The notes beneath the pieces are model-generated. The model saw nothing but the letters and a program-made list of their open reading frames with translations, had not been told where the DNA came from and searched no databases. Below, in pieces: positions 10,436-21,791 of a stretch of 64,000 bases of DNA. The DNA is taken from NCBI RefSeq assembly GCF_000182925.2, contig NC_026502.1:744001-808000 (forward strand), given 5' to 3'. The DNA comes from Neurospora crassa OR74A (taxonomy: Eukaryota > Ascomycota > Sordariomycetes > Sordariales > Sordariaceae). The stretch's first letter is position 1; every line of letters starts with the position of its first letter. The translations under genes were made by a program, and so were the position numbers.

Positions 10436-11803
10436 ATGGCCCGTGGTAATGGAGAGGGGGTCTAAATCAGTCAGGGCCCGATGGTAGATACATATTCCCC
10501 CCCCCTTACAACGTCCGAAACCAACCGCACTGATGCAGAACTCTATAACCAGAAAGCACCATGGTACTGTACAGGTGTCTCTCGGTCGAGCTTCCTTTTA
10601 GCGATACCATGATTCCAAGGTCTTAAAGAAGAACTCTGTACTACATCTAGTGAAATCTTGGGAGGGGATATCAAGATGGTGGTGATGTTGTTGAACAGGG
10701 GATAGGGGTGCCGAGATGTTGGTCAGGATGACGACGGAAAGACACCGCTCTTGGTTTCGGGGAGAGAAGGACAACGATCATGGTTGCGAGGAACCGAAAG
10801 AGCCGGAAGGACGCAATGGGGATAGCAGCGTTGATGGAAATTAGCATTGAAGGAGAGAGGATTACCCCAGGAAGATGTTGATGAATGTGATGAGTACCCT
10901 ATTTGGGCGAATTCAAGGCCGCCCAAGAAAAAGAAGACAACCTGTAACCGATGGTTGCGCTTTTCCTAAGTTAACTCGAGTACGTCTTAATTCAACGTGC
11001 GTCGTGGTCACCATGGTTGGAAAACCGAGAAAGCGTCTGAGTCTCGGAGAAAAACATCAGTATGTTCATTTTGGTAAACCCCGCCTTCCGTCCCGCACAT
11101 TCTCTCTCGGAATCCTCCGTCTTCTTCTCCGCCACCTTCCTTTATTCGGCCTAGTACCCTCTCAAAATGGAAGTTGTTACACTTATCCAGGCCTCAGGGT
11201 CTTGCAGCGGCCCGGGAGCTTGGCACTACGCTACGCCGGCTCATCTTGACGCTTAGAGATGTCTCAACGCTCAACATGACTCAACGCTTAGGGACTGATA
11301 AGTCTCACGCAGCAATGACAAAGATGAAGCGAACCCACAACCCACAGCAGAAGTGAGCAAAAATAAACAAGAGAGAACTCGCGATATAGGTGATGCAAGC
11401 ACGAGTAAAAGCAAGTAATATTGTGTGTAGGGTATCAAAAACATCTCTTCTGTTGAGTCACAGCGGAAGGGCCAAAAGCTAGACGGAGACTTCTCCGGTT
11501 CTGGCAAGACTTTTGGTGATCAGACAAGATCGACGGGTGTTTAGACCCGACGCCATCTTGCAAGCCTCCCCCGTTCAACACTCATTCCAATCCCATTCTT
11601 CTCCTTTCGTTTCATCGCATCTTTTCAACGGGGTATGCACACATCCTTGAATAATCCAATCCAGCCCTTCAAGCCAAAATGTGTATCCTGTTCTCTCGGG
11701 CCAACGTTTTCCTTCCAGCCGTAGGAACCATGTAATCAAAAATGAAGTCCAAGAAGATGGAGATGAAGAAGAATAGAAAACATGATACAGGGACAAGGTA
11801 ACC

Positions 11804-11853
11804 AAAAAGAAAGAAGAAGAAAAAAGAAAGAAAGAAGGAAAAGGAAGAAAAAG
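11804..11853. repeat. 50-nt polypurine tract
   Basis: Only A and G occur on the plus strand across this stretch, mostly GAAA and GAAG units. It is non-coding here and could adopt a triplex if mirror symmetry is sufficient, which I have not established. Confidence 0.6.
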
Positions 11854-12299
11854 CTAGCCGCGACGGATGAATGTGGCTGATAAAATAAACAGCAAAGTCC
11901 TAAATCTGCGACGATGAAAAATGGAAGCGAACTGATACTATTCAAGGACGGCTCAGTCAAGCACAACCTTCAAACGGGCCATGGAACTTCCGGCTTCTCG
12001 TATCGCTTATTGAACAAAAGGCACGTGTCCTAAGTCAGCCACAGCTTTTGTAGGTTGTCTGGCCTTGCAAAAAGAAGCATGGATGCCGGCGAACATGCCT
12101 GCACGTTGTGTAACGTTCGAAGACATTTTCGTTCCTCCAAGCGGGAGAACCAAGGCAGCCTGCCATATGCATCTGCTGGATCGCAATACTGTCGGCAATG
12201 TGAACGAGGCTTGGTAAAGCGACTGCTGCGACCACACCTCACAACAGTGAACTACCCTGGATGAAAAGCGTCCTGCTAAATCGAGAGTTATACCACGCT

Positions 12300-14539
12300 C
12301 TATCTCGAGTATGGCTTGTTCATCAAGGCAACCTCTCTCGCAATTTCTCCCCACTCAAGCTCCCGCATGATGCCTTGGCCTTCGGAAGACGACTCGTTAT
12401 CGTCCTTGCCATCGGCCGTCAGGGTGTAGTTGCCGTGATCCTTGGTCTCTTGGTTTGAGCGAAGGAACTCCTCCCACTTGAGCAGCTCGTAGGCAAACCT
12501 GAGGTGAGGCTGGATGATGACGTTGAGCCGCCGAGCGCGGACAAAGCAGTATGCGCGCGGGAAGGACATCCCCATGGATCGCATCACCTCGGCGATGCAA
12601 ATGGTGGCAGAGCGGGATACACCCACGCGACAGTGGACTAGGGTTGCAGTTCCGAGGCGGCGGCCACGGTCTGCGGGAAGTTTTGTCAGTGAATCTGTGA
12701 TGTGGGGAAAGGAATATGGGAAATCATAGGGTGGAAGAATGTGAAGGAGGTTGAATCAAGAATCAACGTACCAATGAACTCCAAGCAACGCTCAAACTCA
12801 TCTGTCAACGGATCAATCCCGTTATCTTGCACTCTTCGCACGATACATGTGTTCTCCTCCCCCCATTCCTGCAACTCCCCGTCTCGCCACATGGCCATCT
12901 CACCCACACTCAGAATCTGGCCGATGCCCATGGCCCTAAGCAGATCTGGATTGTTTGCGTGGGTAAGGTTGCCGAGGTACATGTAATCAAGGATCCTGCT
13001 GGGTAGGGACCCGTCGAAACCTGTCCACCACTTGGGTTCGTTTCTGACGAGTTCCGTTACTTGTGCGAGGCTTCGGTCGGTTCCCATGGGTGATTCTTGT
13101 AGGAGTCGGGGAGCGATTGTCGCTAGGAAGTTCACGTCGGAGGGGTATGCGAAGAAGTTGCGTTTCATGATGGTGTGCAGCTTTAACCAGGCTTCGGGGA
13201 TAGGTAGGCCGGTGCTATAACTGTAGTATGCAATGGCCAAGACTGTGGATTCCGTATAACCATCTGCGCAGTGAATGAGAATCTTTCGTGGGCTTAATGG
13301 TGGCCAAGATTTGTCTCTACCAGTATCAGAAGATTTCTCTGGCCTAGTCCCATGTGAAAGATGCCAAAGCCATTTGCAAGTGTCCAGGAGAGCGTCTGCA
13401 TCCTCATGGGAATAGTCGGGAACTAGGAAGCTTCCTGAGGAAGGAAAGTCAAAGTGAACCGGTTCTGGTACATCGCCCAGCCCATCTTCAGCAAGAGCTT
13501 GCAAGAAAGCTGCGCAGGTGTTGGCCCTTCCCATGTCGCTGCACTCGAGCTGAATATGATAGCCATTGTCCTCTTCGATGATTGGATCGGGTGTAGGACC
13601 CATCCACACGTTGGGTGCAATTTCCGAAGCCTGGGTCATGAGATACATTTCAAGTCTCTCTTGATTGACAAAGTCCAGTACATTTCCCGTCAGATTACCT
13701 GTCGAATCGACTGCCACAATCTCACGATGGTTCTGTTCAAACTCGTCGAATGGACTGAGGCAGATAAAGGTGTTGTACTCGGGAACCCAATGACACTGTA
13801 GCTCATGCTTGTAGCGCCACTTGTGCTGGGCCGAAGCTATGTCCCAGCCCAACTTGCGAACGGCCGCTTCGTTATCGCCGTAGACAATGATATCGCTCGT
13901 CATGGCGGCCTTGGCGGCTTGAATCTGGAAGTTGCGGACGGAAAAGCCATGCTCGGGGTCAACATCGATGAACTCGGCGCTGCTTGAGTGAAGGAACTCG
14001 TAAGGAGCAATAGCGCCCTTGAGGCGAGAGAAGTTGAGGTCGCCATCGGCCTTGACAAGGGTGATTCCACGAAGGCAAGAAGGGGTCTTTTTCTGCGCAC
14101 GCCACGTGCGGGGGCTGGTAAAGAAGTGCTGCTGCACTTGGTTCCGGGGGTGGAGGCCATGATACCATGGGAAGACGTGCGCGGGGTCTGGCAAGGGTTG
14201 CCTCGAAAGATGGTCCAAGGCAGCAGCTACATCGGCGGCGTCGATCTCGTAGAGCGAGAGATGGCCGGAGTCGACATGGTGGAAGCGATGAGGCGGGTAG
14301 AGAAACGAGCGGGGGGGCGAGTGCTCGTCGGCGCCATTCGTCACGGGCCAGGGCGAAGGCGGCGGCGTATCAGCGTCGTCCCGCGAAGCTGTACCTGGAG
14401 GGCAAACGGGAATATGTTTGTTGGGGACGGGCGTCGGGTGACTGGGCGGCTGCTCTATGGTGATGGTGGTGGTCATGGAGCCAATGGTGGAGGTGGACCG
14501 ATAGTTGTCGAATGGTGGTGGAAGGGCAATCGTCGCCAT
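12300..14539 (-). CDS. pps1: Pps1-type dual-specificity protein phosphatase
   Basis: Two exons (complement of 12772-14539 and 12300-12670; intron 12671-12771, GTACGT donor, GCAG acceptor) encode 712 residues. The catalytic loop HCRVGVSRS lies at about 602-610 with nucleophile C603 and R609; it is formed right after the intron junction. It sits in a C-terminal DSP domain (about 510-680) that begins near SRILDYMYLGNL. A second PTP-like loop HCADGYTES at 423-431 keeps His and Cys but has Glu430 in the place of the phosphate-binding Arg, so it is probably inactive. This two-loop architecture matches yeast Pps1, which dephosphorylates Tyr and Ser/Thr and acts around S-phase control. The first 80 residues are Pro/Thr/Ser-rich and disordered-looking. 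An internal ATG 21 codons in is an alternative start. Neighbours give no functional clue. Confidence 0.92.
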
Positions 14540-17500
14540 TGTTCCTGCGTTATGGTGGATATGATATATGCGAGACTAATAGAGCTAGTGGGGGTAGGGT
14601 CATTCGATTGCAATTGCAACGGATCGAGGTGGTCGGATGGTGAAGAGGGAGGGAATCATAGGAACATGTCGACAGCAAAGCAAACAGAAGGAAGGGAGGC
14701 GCCAAAGGGTGAAGTGGTCGAAAGTCGTGTAGCACAAGAGGAGGTTGTCAATGGAATGCCCAGGCGGATTGGAGATGAGGAAGAAGCAAGAAAGTGAGGG
14801 GAGCGGGTAGGGGTAGTGTTGTAAGGTGGTGTTGGGGGAGATGAAGAGAGACGGGGCTGGGCTGGCCGAGCAGGGAGGAGGGATGGTCGAGGCCGCAACA
14901 GTGACAGGCTTATCGCAGATCCCTGCTTGTTATATAACAATAACAGCCTTGGGTGGTGTGGGAGGGCAGCTCGCGCTGAGACAGGGCAGATAAGATCAGG
15001 GCAATGGCGTGGATTGTGTCAGGTTGTTCACTCCGAGACGTCGAGACAAAGAAAGGGGAATGGTGTAAATACCAGGCTCAAGACTGGAGATGAGGGGAAG
15101 GAGGAATAAGACGTCGCTTTGCTGAGCTCGAGACGGCACTATGAATGGAGAAATGTGGTGTGCTATTAACGAGGCTAACTGCTTCGAGACCGGTGTCTTC
15201 CGAGGGGTGGGACGAGAGCGTTGAAAGTCACCACCTCGTCCTGTCGTGTATCCGTGGTGTTGCGCACACCCGAACTGAGGTGCTGGCTGAGTGTGTGGTG
15301 AGGTGATTGTGGGGGGTCAGGATGAGGGAGAATGGTTGGTGTCAACAATACATCCCCCTTCTTGGGCTCTCAAATGGATGATGACGATGGTTGATGATGA
15401 TGGCGATGATGTTGGAGACGATCAAGTATTTACTCCAAAAAAAAGAGATGCTGAAAGTGGAAGCTTTCCCCGGAGCCCACTTCGCCCACACTGCCCTGTT
15501 CCGCACCCAACAGTCTGGAAGGGTCCTCGTCACGAAGGGGCCGACATTGGGGAAAGGTTGCTTTATTGAGCGTTGGCGCTCAGCGGAATGGGGCGTCGCC
15601 AGGGTATCCCAGGGAGCGTGGTAACGAGCAGGGACTAGATGGGCAAGGCGTGAATTGCCTTGCTCCCCACGTGATATTGTTGGTTGGTGATTTGATTTGT
15701 TTCGCTCAATGTTGGATGACTAGGTGACTTGCGGTCGTGTGTGCAATTGGAATCAATTCCTCGAGACGGAACGTAGGTATGTAGGTATGTTTGTCATGCT
15801 GGGCTGATTGATGGTGCAGAGTGCAAGTGCGGGCAGGCAACTAAGCAAGTGCAACTAGCAATTGGGGGGAGAGGGTCCAATCACTGCAATGTGAAACAAA
15901 AGAGCATTCCAGCCCGTGTGTGTGTGTGAACAATGCGATACCTACATGACGGTATGTAGGTATGTAATTACCTATGATTGACGGCGAGCAGCGGGTGGGA
16001 AAAGAACGAAGCCATGATGGCACTCGCTTCCAGTGGTTGGCCAGGTGCAGAACCCCGCGCCGCATCGTCCAATGGCATGCTCGGGCGGCTCCTTTTTATC
16101 TGCTTGTTGCAGGCATGCGCCTTGGTGACCGTGTCACAGGCACAACGTCGAGATGGACCAGTAGGAATCCAACGTCGCTGAAGGATTAGACGACCACCTG
16201 CATGTCGAGCGAGCCAGTGGGGAGTCATTGCAGACCATCATGTCGTCCAATGCTGAGCTGATCGCGATCGCTTTCATGGCCGACAGAGTGCTTTCAGTTG
16301 GACATGCTCCAAAGATTCAAATCTGAAGGAGCTTCGGCAAGACAGCAGCATGCTGCTAAGAGGTAAAGCAGCTGGACAGGCCGGAGTCGGTCATGGAGAC
16401 ACTGCCGACTGCGAGACGGTACCTAGGTAGAGAGTATTTTGAAAAGTCCAAGGCCCAAAAAAGGCCGGCATACCCAGACAAAGTGGGCGCTAGGTGTCAC
16501 TCCTTTGGACTGAATGCTCCGGGTGCCTGCCCAGAGTGTGACGGTTGATAAGATAAGGTCCATCCCGGACCGGGAGTCAACCTCATCCCGCGCCAAGTTT
16601 TCCCAAGTTCGTTTCCATCATGCTCGATATTCAAGACGAAGACTCCCAAGCAACTTATTGCGCCATATCTCTTCAGTCTTCATCAAGGTCCTATCTTTTT
16701 CTTTTTTTTTTCCCATCCCTCTGAACACAAAGCCACAAGAACAGTCACGGGTCCACCCTGGGTCACACGGCAGCACGCGTCTAATGATGCTACGGAAAGT
16801 TCCACGTTCCCCGCTTTGGCCCACGACGGGGGGTCCGGACCCTTTATGGGTGCCCGATCCCACGTGTCGATCGATGAGTTTTAGTTGTCGATAAGCTAAA
16901 ACCTCGCAGTCGTCAACAATATTTTGGACATTGGCTACCTACCTAGAGGTACCCATGGCATTCTCCAATCTTCTCTTCCGTTTCCAATCACCTCAACTAC
17001 ACTATGTAGTACACTATAGACATCTTCAAGTGACATTACAGGGTTCAGTATTTTAGGTTGTCGAGTTAATATCAACCCAATATCCCCAACCGATAAACAT
17101 TAGAGGTACCTTGTTCTCGCCTCATGTGTTATATGACAATGAGGATCTCGCACTCATGACTCGCACCCTGTAGCCGTTGTCATAGTTTCAAAACACCATA
17201 ACCGTTGTTGATCTTGACGGATGCCAACCTACGACAGGTAAACATCGGCTGACGAACAGCAAAGACATTCTGGCGCCGACATGATCGGCCCAACCCAACT
17301 TCAAACTCAACAACATGCGGCGGCATATGCAGACCAGCCGCACACGTCACATTCACATTTCCGCCGGGACACCAGCGGGACATGGAAATGAAGCCTGGTG
17401 CTGATCATTTTAAACGCGTCCGGGATGCCTGGCTCCTCACCAAGCCCAAACAAGATATCCATCCGCCAACCGAGCCTCCCAATTGGTACCCATGCAGACG

Positions 17501-18334
17501 AGGCGGACATCACGCGCCGCAAACATGGCCGTCTTTGGTGGAACTAGGTGGTGATGATGTCCAATTGCTGCGTCATTCCCGTCTTAAATCTTTCAATCAT
17601 GGAGCTAGGTAACGTTGGGATTTTCGGACGTTGGAATCATCACTAGTCTTCTTTCTTTATCTCAGTAAGTAGGCAAGCGCCCTTTGATACCTACACTAAT
17701 TCAAACTCCCATCTACGGACACTAGATGCATTTTGCATGGTCCATGTTCATGTTCGGCATGATGCTGTCTCTCATTCGGCTGCCCCGCCCCGCCGTGACG
17801 CCGACCTACCTAGCGGCTGAGGATAAGAACTTAATTGGGCTCAACAGGGGGCTCAGGGGCGGCGGGCAGTTGCAAATTCGTCTCATGACGGCCGGGATGG
17901 GATGGCTTTTTAGGGAGGATGAGCCAAGGAACCGATACGGATGCGGGGCAAAATTTTCAGCGGCCCCGCCTCCAGTCCGTGCTTGCTTGCCCACGCATTT
18001 GCTACCTATGTAGGTGTTTACAATGGGCTGACAGGCAATTGCCCGCCAATTGCTGCCATATTGCCATCCGCCACGCCTTAAAGGGCGGGCCCGGCGGCCG
18101 ATGCTCGGCGGGAGTCATTCATTTCTTGACTGCCCAGCCCGATCGACGAGACTGCCACTCAAAAGACTCTGAAACTGGGGCCGCTGTCAACAATTTCAGC
18201 TTCCACTTCCCCCCATTCCTCCATTTCCTCGACAAACTAGTTCCCAAACACCAAACCCAAACCCAGCAATTAGAACCCGAGCGAGGTCCGACTGCGAAAA
18301 CCACCCTCCCAACACCGCCAGCAAATTGCCCACC
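14540..18334. other. 3.8-kb divergent spacer between pps1 and thr4
   Basis: Holds the promoters of two divergently transcribed genes. I see GAT/GATGAT runs near 15375-15420, a GT run near 15917, and repeated GTAGGTAT units (15771-15790, 15950-15965). No coding region with domain or splice support was found. Confidence 0.5.
18112..18117. promoter_or_regulatory. GAGTCA site, possible CPC1/Gcn4 element of thr4
   Basis: GAGTCA (reverse TGACTC) lies 218 bp upstream of the threonine synthase ATG. Gcn4/CPC1 binds TGA(C/G)TCA and controls amino-acid biosynthesis genes in fungi. Here the last base of the palindrome is not conserved. A six-base match is common by chance, so this is a candidate only. 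Confidence 0.3.
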
Positions 18335-20105
18335 ATGTCCAACGGCGTCGCGACCAACGGCACTGAGTCCCAGGACCAGACTCACACCCCTTGCCAACGC
18401 TATCTGAGCACCCGCGGTGAGGACGGCGGTGTATGTTTCTCCCTCTGGATCGCCTCACCTGTGGTCGCCAGCTGCTGACTTGACCTTAGCACTCTTTCGA
18501 ATACGTCGTCCTCAAGGGTCTCGCCGCCGACGGCGGTCTCTACATCCCCCAAGAGGTGCCTGTCGTGCCCGAGTCCGTATGGCAGAGCTGGAAGGACCTA
18601 TCCTATACCGACCTCGCCTACAACATCATCTCTCTCTTCGTTTCCCCCTCAGAGATCCCCGCCGAAGACCTTAAAGACATCATCAACCGCTCCTACGCTA
18701 CCTTCCGCACCCCCGAGGTTACTCCCCTTGTCCACCTCCAGGACAGCATACATCTTCTCGAGCTCTTCCACGGCCCGACTTTTGCCTTCAAGGATGTCGC
18801 CCTTCAGTTCCTCGGCAATCTCTTCGAGTACTTCCTCGTGCGCAAGAACCAGGGCAAGGAGGGAAGAGACAGGTACCACCTGACTGTTGTTGGCGCGACG
18901 AGCGGTGACACTGGCTCCGCCGCCATCTACGGTTTGCGCGGCAAGAAGGATGTCTCCGTTTTCATGCTTCACCCCAAGGGCCGTGTAAGCCCCATCCAGG
19001 AGCTTCAGATGACCACTGTGCTCGATGCCAACGTTCACAACCTCGCCATCACCGGCAACTTCGACCATTGCCAGGTAAGTCCGCCTCACCACGCCCTTCA
19101 TCACATTCTCTAACCCCTTAGTAGGACATCCTCAAGTCTCTCTTCGCCGACCCCGAGATCAACGCTACCCACAAGCTCGGCGCCGTCAACTCCATCAACT
19201 GGGCCCGTATCCTTGCCCAGACCGTGTACTACTTCTACTCCTACTTCTCCCTGGCCCGCCAGTCCGAGTCCTTCAACATTGGCGACAAGGTGCGCTTCGT
19301 CGTTCCCTCGGGCAACTTTGGCGACATCCTCGCCGGCTACTTCGCTTTCCGCATGGGTCTCCCCGTCGACAAGCTCGTCATCGCCACCAATGAGAACGAC
19401 AGTCTTGACCGCTTCTGGAAGACTGGCTGCTACACCAAGAAGCCCGTCAGCGGCTCCAAGGCTGAGGGCGGTCTTCCCGAAGACGGCGCCAAGGCGCACG
19501 AGGATGGAGTCAAGGAGACCATGAGCCCCGCCATGGACGTCCTGGTATCGAGCAACTTTGAGCGTCTGTTGTGGTATCTCGCCTACGAGTTTGCCTCCAG
19601 CGCCGGTATGGATGACGAGTGGAACAAGAAGCAGGCCGGTCAGGAGGTCAGCTCCTGGCTTACGGATCTCAAGGTGAAGGACGGCTTCGGCCCCGTCTAC
19701 AAGGACGTCCTTGAGAGCGCGCGCCGCAACTTTGAGAGCGAGCGTGTCACCGACCAGGAGACCCTCGACACCATCAAGAGCCTGTACCAGGAGGTTGGCT
19801 ACGTACTGGACCCCCACACCGCCGTCGGTGTCGAGGCCGCCAGGAGATCGGTCAAGCGCGCCGGTGCCGACATCCCCCACATTTCCCTATCGACAGCCCA
19901 CCCCGCCAAGTTCTCTGGCGCCGTCAACCTTGCGCTTCAGGACCAGCCCGAGTTCGACTTTGAGGCCAAGGTGCTACCGCAGGAGTTTGTCGGTCTGGAC
20001 CAGAAGGAGAAGCGCGTCCAGGATGTGGCCAATGACTGGACGGCAGTGAGGGAGGTGATCAGGGAACAAGTAGAGGAGGAGTTGAAGGCGCTGGATTCTG
20101 CTTAG
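18335..20105 (+). CDS. thr4: threonine synthase
   Basis: Three exons (18335-18430, 18490-19074, 19125-20105) encode 553 residues. The enzyme converts O-phosphohomoserine to threonine using PLP, the last step of threonine synthesis. The PLP-binding motif is HGPTFAFKD with Lys at about 133. The SGDTGSAA phosphate-binding loop and the SGNFGD segment of the fold follow in order, and the N-terminus YLSTRGEDGG is typical. Length fits the fungal type of about 510-550. Introns have GTATGT and GTAAGT donors. Intron 2 ends TTAGTAG, where only the second AG keeps the frame, since the first would add a TAG stop. Codons end strongly in C, as in highly expressed genes of this group, which also creates long antisense frames over exons 2 and 3. 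The ATG at 18335 (ACCATGT) has a good context. Confidence 0.97.
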
Positions 20106-20552
20106 GCTGTCTTTGAGCGGTGGAACGTTTGCGGATAGGAGCGAGGGCAGCAAAAATCAAGAGGTCATTTATTACGTTCAACGCGTGTGTATCGCGTGAG
20201 GTTTTCTTTTTGGGATAAGTTATCGTTTTGGCTTGGGTTTACACATTCCATTTTTATAGAGAGAGGTTGCAAAAGACAGTTTATCATTGTAAAGATGTAA
20301 AGTATGAGGTGATGGTTGACCTGCCTTTGCATTTGGGTATGTCACAATGATTCTTGGATGAACCATGATCGCCACTAGATAAACGGGGAGTGAGAAAGAC
20401 GGCGTACCGGGTTAGACGGGTATGTTAAAATACCAATGTTTAGGCGTGCTTTGGTCATGTATGTTATATAGAGAGGTAAAGATATTAAGGAAGGGAAGTG
20501 CTACGAAACTGAACTATGTTGCAGAGGCCTCTTATTTCCGTCGGAATGAACC

Positions 20553-20555
<3 letters not shown>

Positions 20556-20589
<34 letters not shown>
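20556..20589. repeat. (TC)17 microsatellite
   Basis: Seventeen TC units, followed by an A-rich stretch to about 20635. Confidence 0.88.
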
Positions 20590-20592
<3 letters not shown>

Positions 20593-20764
20593 CTCTAAAA
20601 AAAAAGAAAAAAAAAAAAAAAAAAGAAAAAAAGGAGTTTTCAAAATAAAATGAAAAACTTTTTTTTTAAAGAAAACTCTAAAGAAAAGAGAAATGCAATA
20701 AAAAACTAAACAGTAAACATCTGTACAACACCATACATTCATTCTCTGGTCGTCCCACCGACCC

Positions 20765-20775
20765 AACCCTAACCC
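20765..20775 (-). promoter_or_regulatory. telobox-like motif GGGTTAGGGTT
   Basis: The plus strand reads AACCCTAACCC, 11 bases in perfect TTAGGG register on the minus strand. Tbf1/Teb1-type telobox proteins bind such motifs in fungal promoters. Here it sits in a spacer about 0.66 kb past thr4 and about 1 kb before the next gene model, so a role is unproven. Confidence 0.3.
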
Positions 20776-20872
20776 CAATTACTTTTCTTAGTCTGGCCCT
20801 CACCTGCTTCAATTATGGAATGAGCGGACTTCCGCTGGATATGTATGGTCGTGTGTGCTTGTTTATGGTTTT

Positions 20873-20874
<2 letters not shown>

Positions 20875-20932
<58 letters not shown>
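20875..20932. repeat. T58 homopolymer
   Basis: Fifty-eight uninterrupted T, the longest homopolymer in the window. The exact length may be uncertain because of sequencing or assembly slippage. Confidence 0.85.
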
Positions 20933-20933
<1 letters not shown>

Positions 20934-21791
20934 GAAGGAGTTACAGATAATGGACGTTGGTCTGTCGAGATTGGGTTGTCGTGGGTGGTTCGTGGCGGGG
21001 GTAGTGATGGAGTGGAGAGTTCCCGATGGTTCGTTGTCGATGGATGGATAGGTACCTAGGGATGGGATGGGTTGAGGCTGAAAGGGGTACGGTGGTACGG
21101 CGGTACAATAAGTACGTAGGGGGGGATCGCTGGGTTAGGGGAGTTGAGGAGGGATGAGTGACTGGATGAATGGGGAGGATTTATGAGTAAGGGGAGCTGG
21201 GCTTCGGGTGTTATCGATCTATGCTGTGTGCGAATTGGGGCTGGTCACGGCTGTTCCTGTTCATCTTAGGTATCAACCCTGGGTTATTTTTTTTATTTCC
21301 AAGCCAAATTCAGGTGGGCGAGATGCGTGGTGGCATTGGGAAGGTGCGTTCTTCGAGTACACCGGTCATGACGATGTCGCCGCGCACGCTTGTATCCGGT
21401 TATGGGAGCCATCGATTGCCTATAGAATTTCTGACTGCGCGACGAAGATGACTGTGTTGTGTTGCGCTAGAACAGTCACGGCCTTTCTCCTCCTTGCCTA
21501 CCTGATCTCACCAGTCATGTCAGTTTGGCCGCTCAACGTAATCGATAGACTTGAAGTTTGGCTTGACGAATGACTCTTAGTCTCTCACCACGGTGCAATG
21601 ACTAATGAAGTCAAACATCGTTATTGCAATCAATTCGCCGGTGGTTGCATTTTCAGAGGTATAAAGGTATTCTTAATGAGCCGAGCCTTTTCAATCGCCA
21701 TCTCAAATCCTCCAGCACCACCCTCACTTTTCAGTACCCTCCTTCTGTTGTTACCATATTTGCGCCACTTTCCTTCCTCCTGTCGCTAACA

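Larger units (their letters stand above)
8518..12299. other. long spacer rich in simple repeats; one 33-codon frame
   Basis: About 3.8 kb between the CVNH gene and the 3' end of the phosphatase gene. It holds GGAT repeats near 8565-8585, A33, C19, CAT and ATTGG repeats, tetranucleotide CTAC runs near 9845-9895, and a 50-base all-purine tract (11804-11853). A small frame at 9935-10033 encodes 32 residues ending in a charged Asp/Lys run. No larger gene is supported. Confidence 0.45.
20106..21791. other. spacer with CT repeat, A-rich and T58 tracts
   Basis: Downstream of threonine synthase. Apart from the repeats listed separately and a telomere-like GGGTTAGGGTT motif (20765-20775, minus), nothing coding is supported. 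Confidence 0.5.

Noticed and set aside
15771-15965. GTAGGTAT repeats as a regulatory array
   Set aside because: Such short tandem words recur widely in the spacers of this window and look like ordinary microsatellite drift.
18649-19880. Two long minus-strand frames (151 and 256 codons) opposite threonine synthase
   Set aside because: They arise from the strong C-ending codon bias of thr4 and match no domain; the plus-strand exons have the PLP motif and splice sites.
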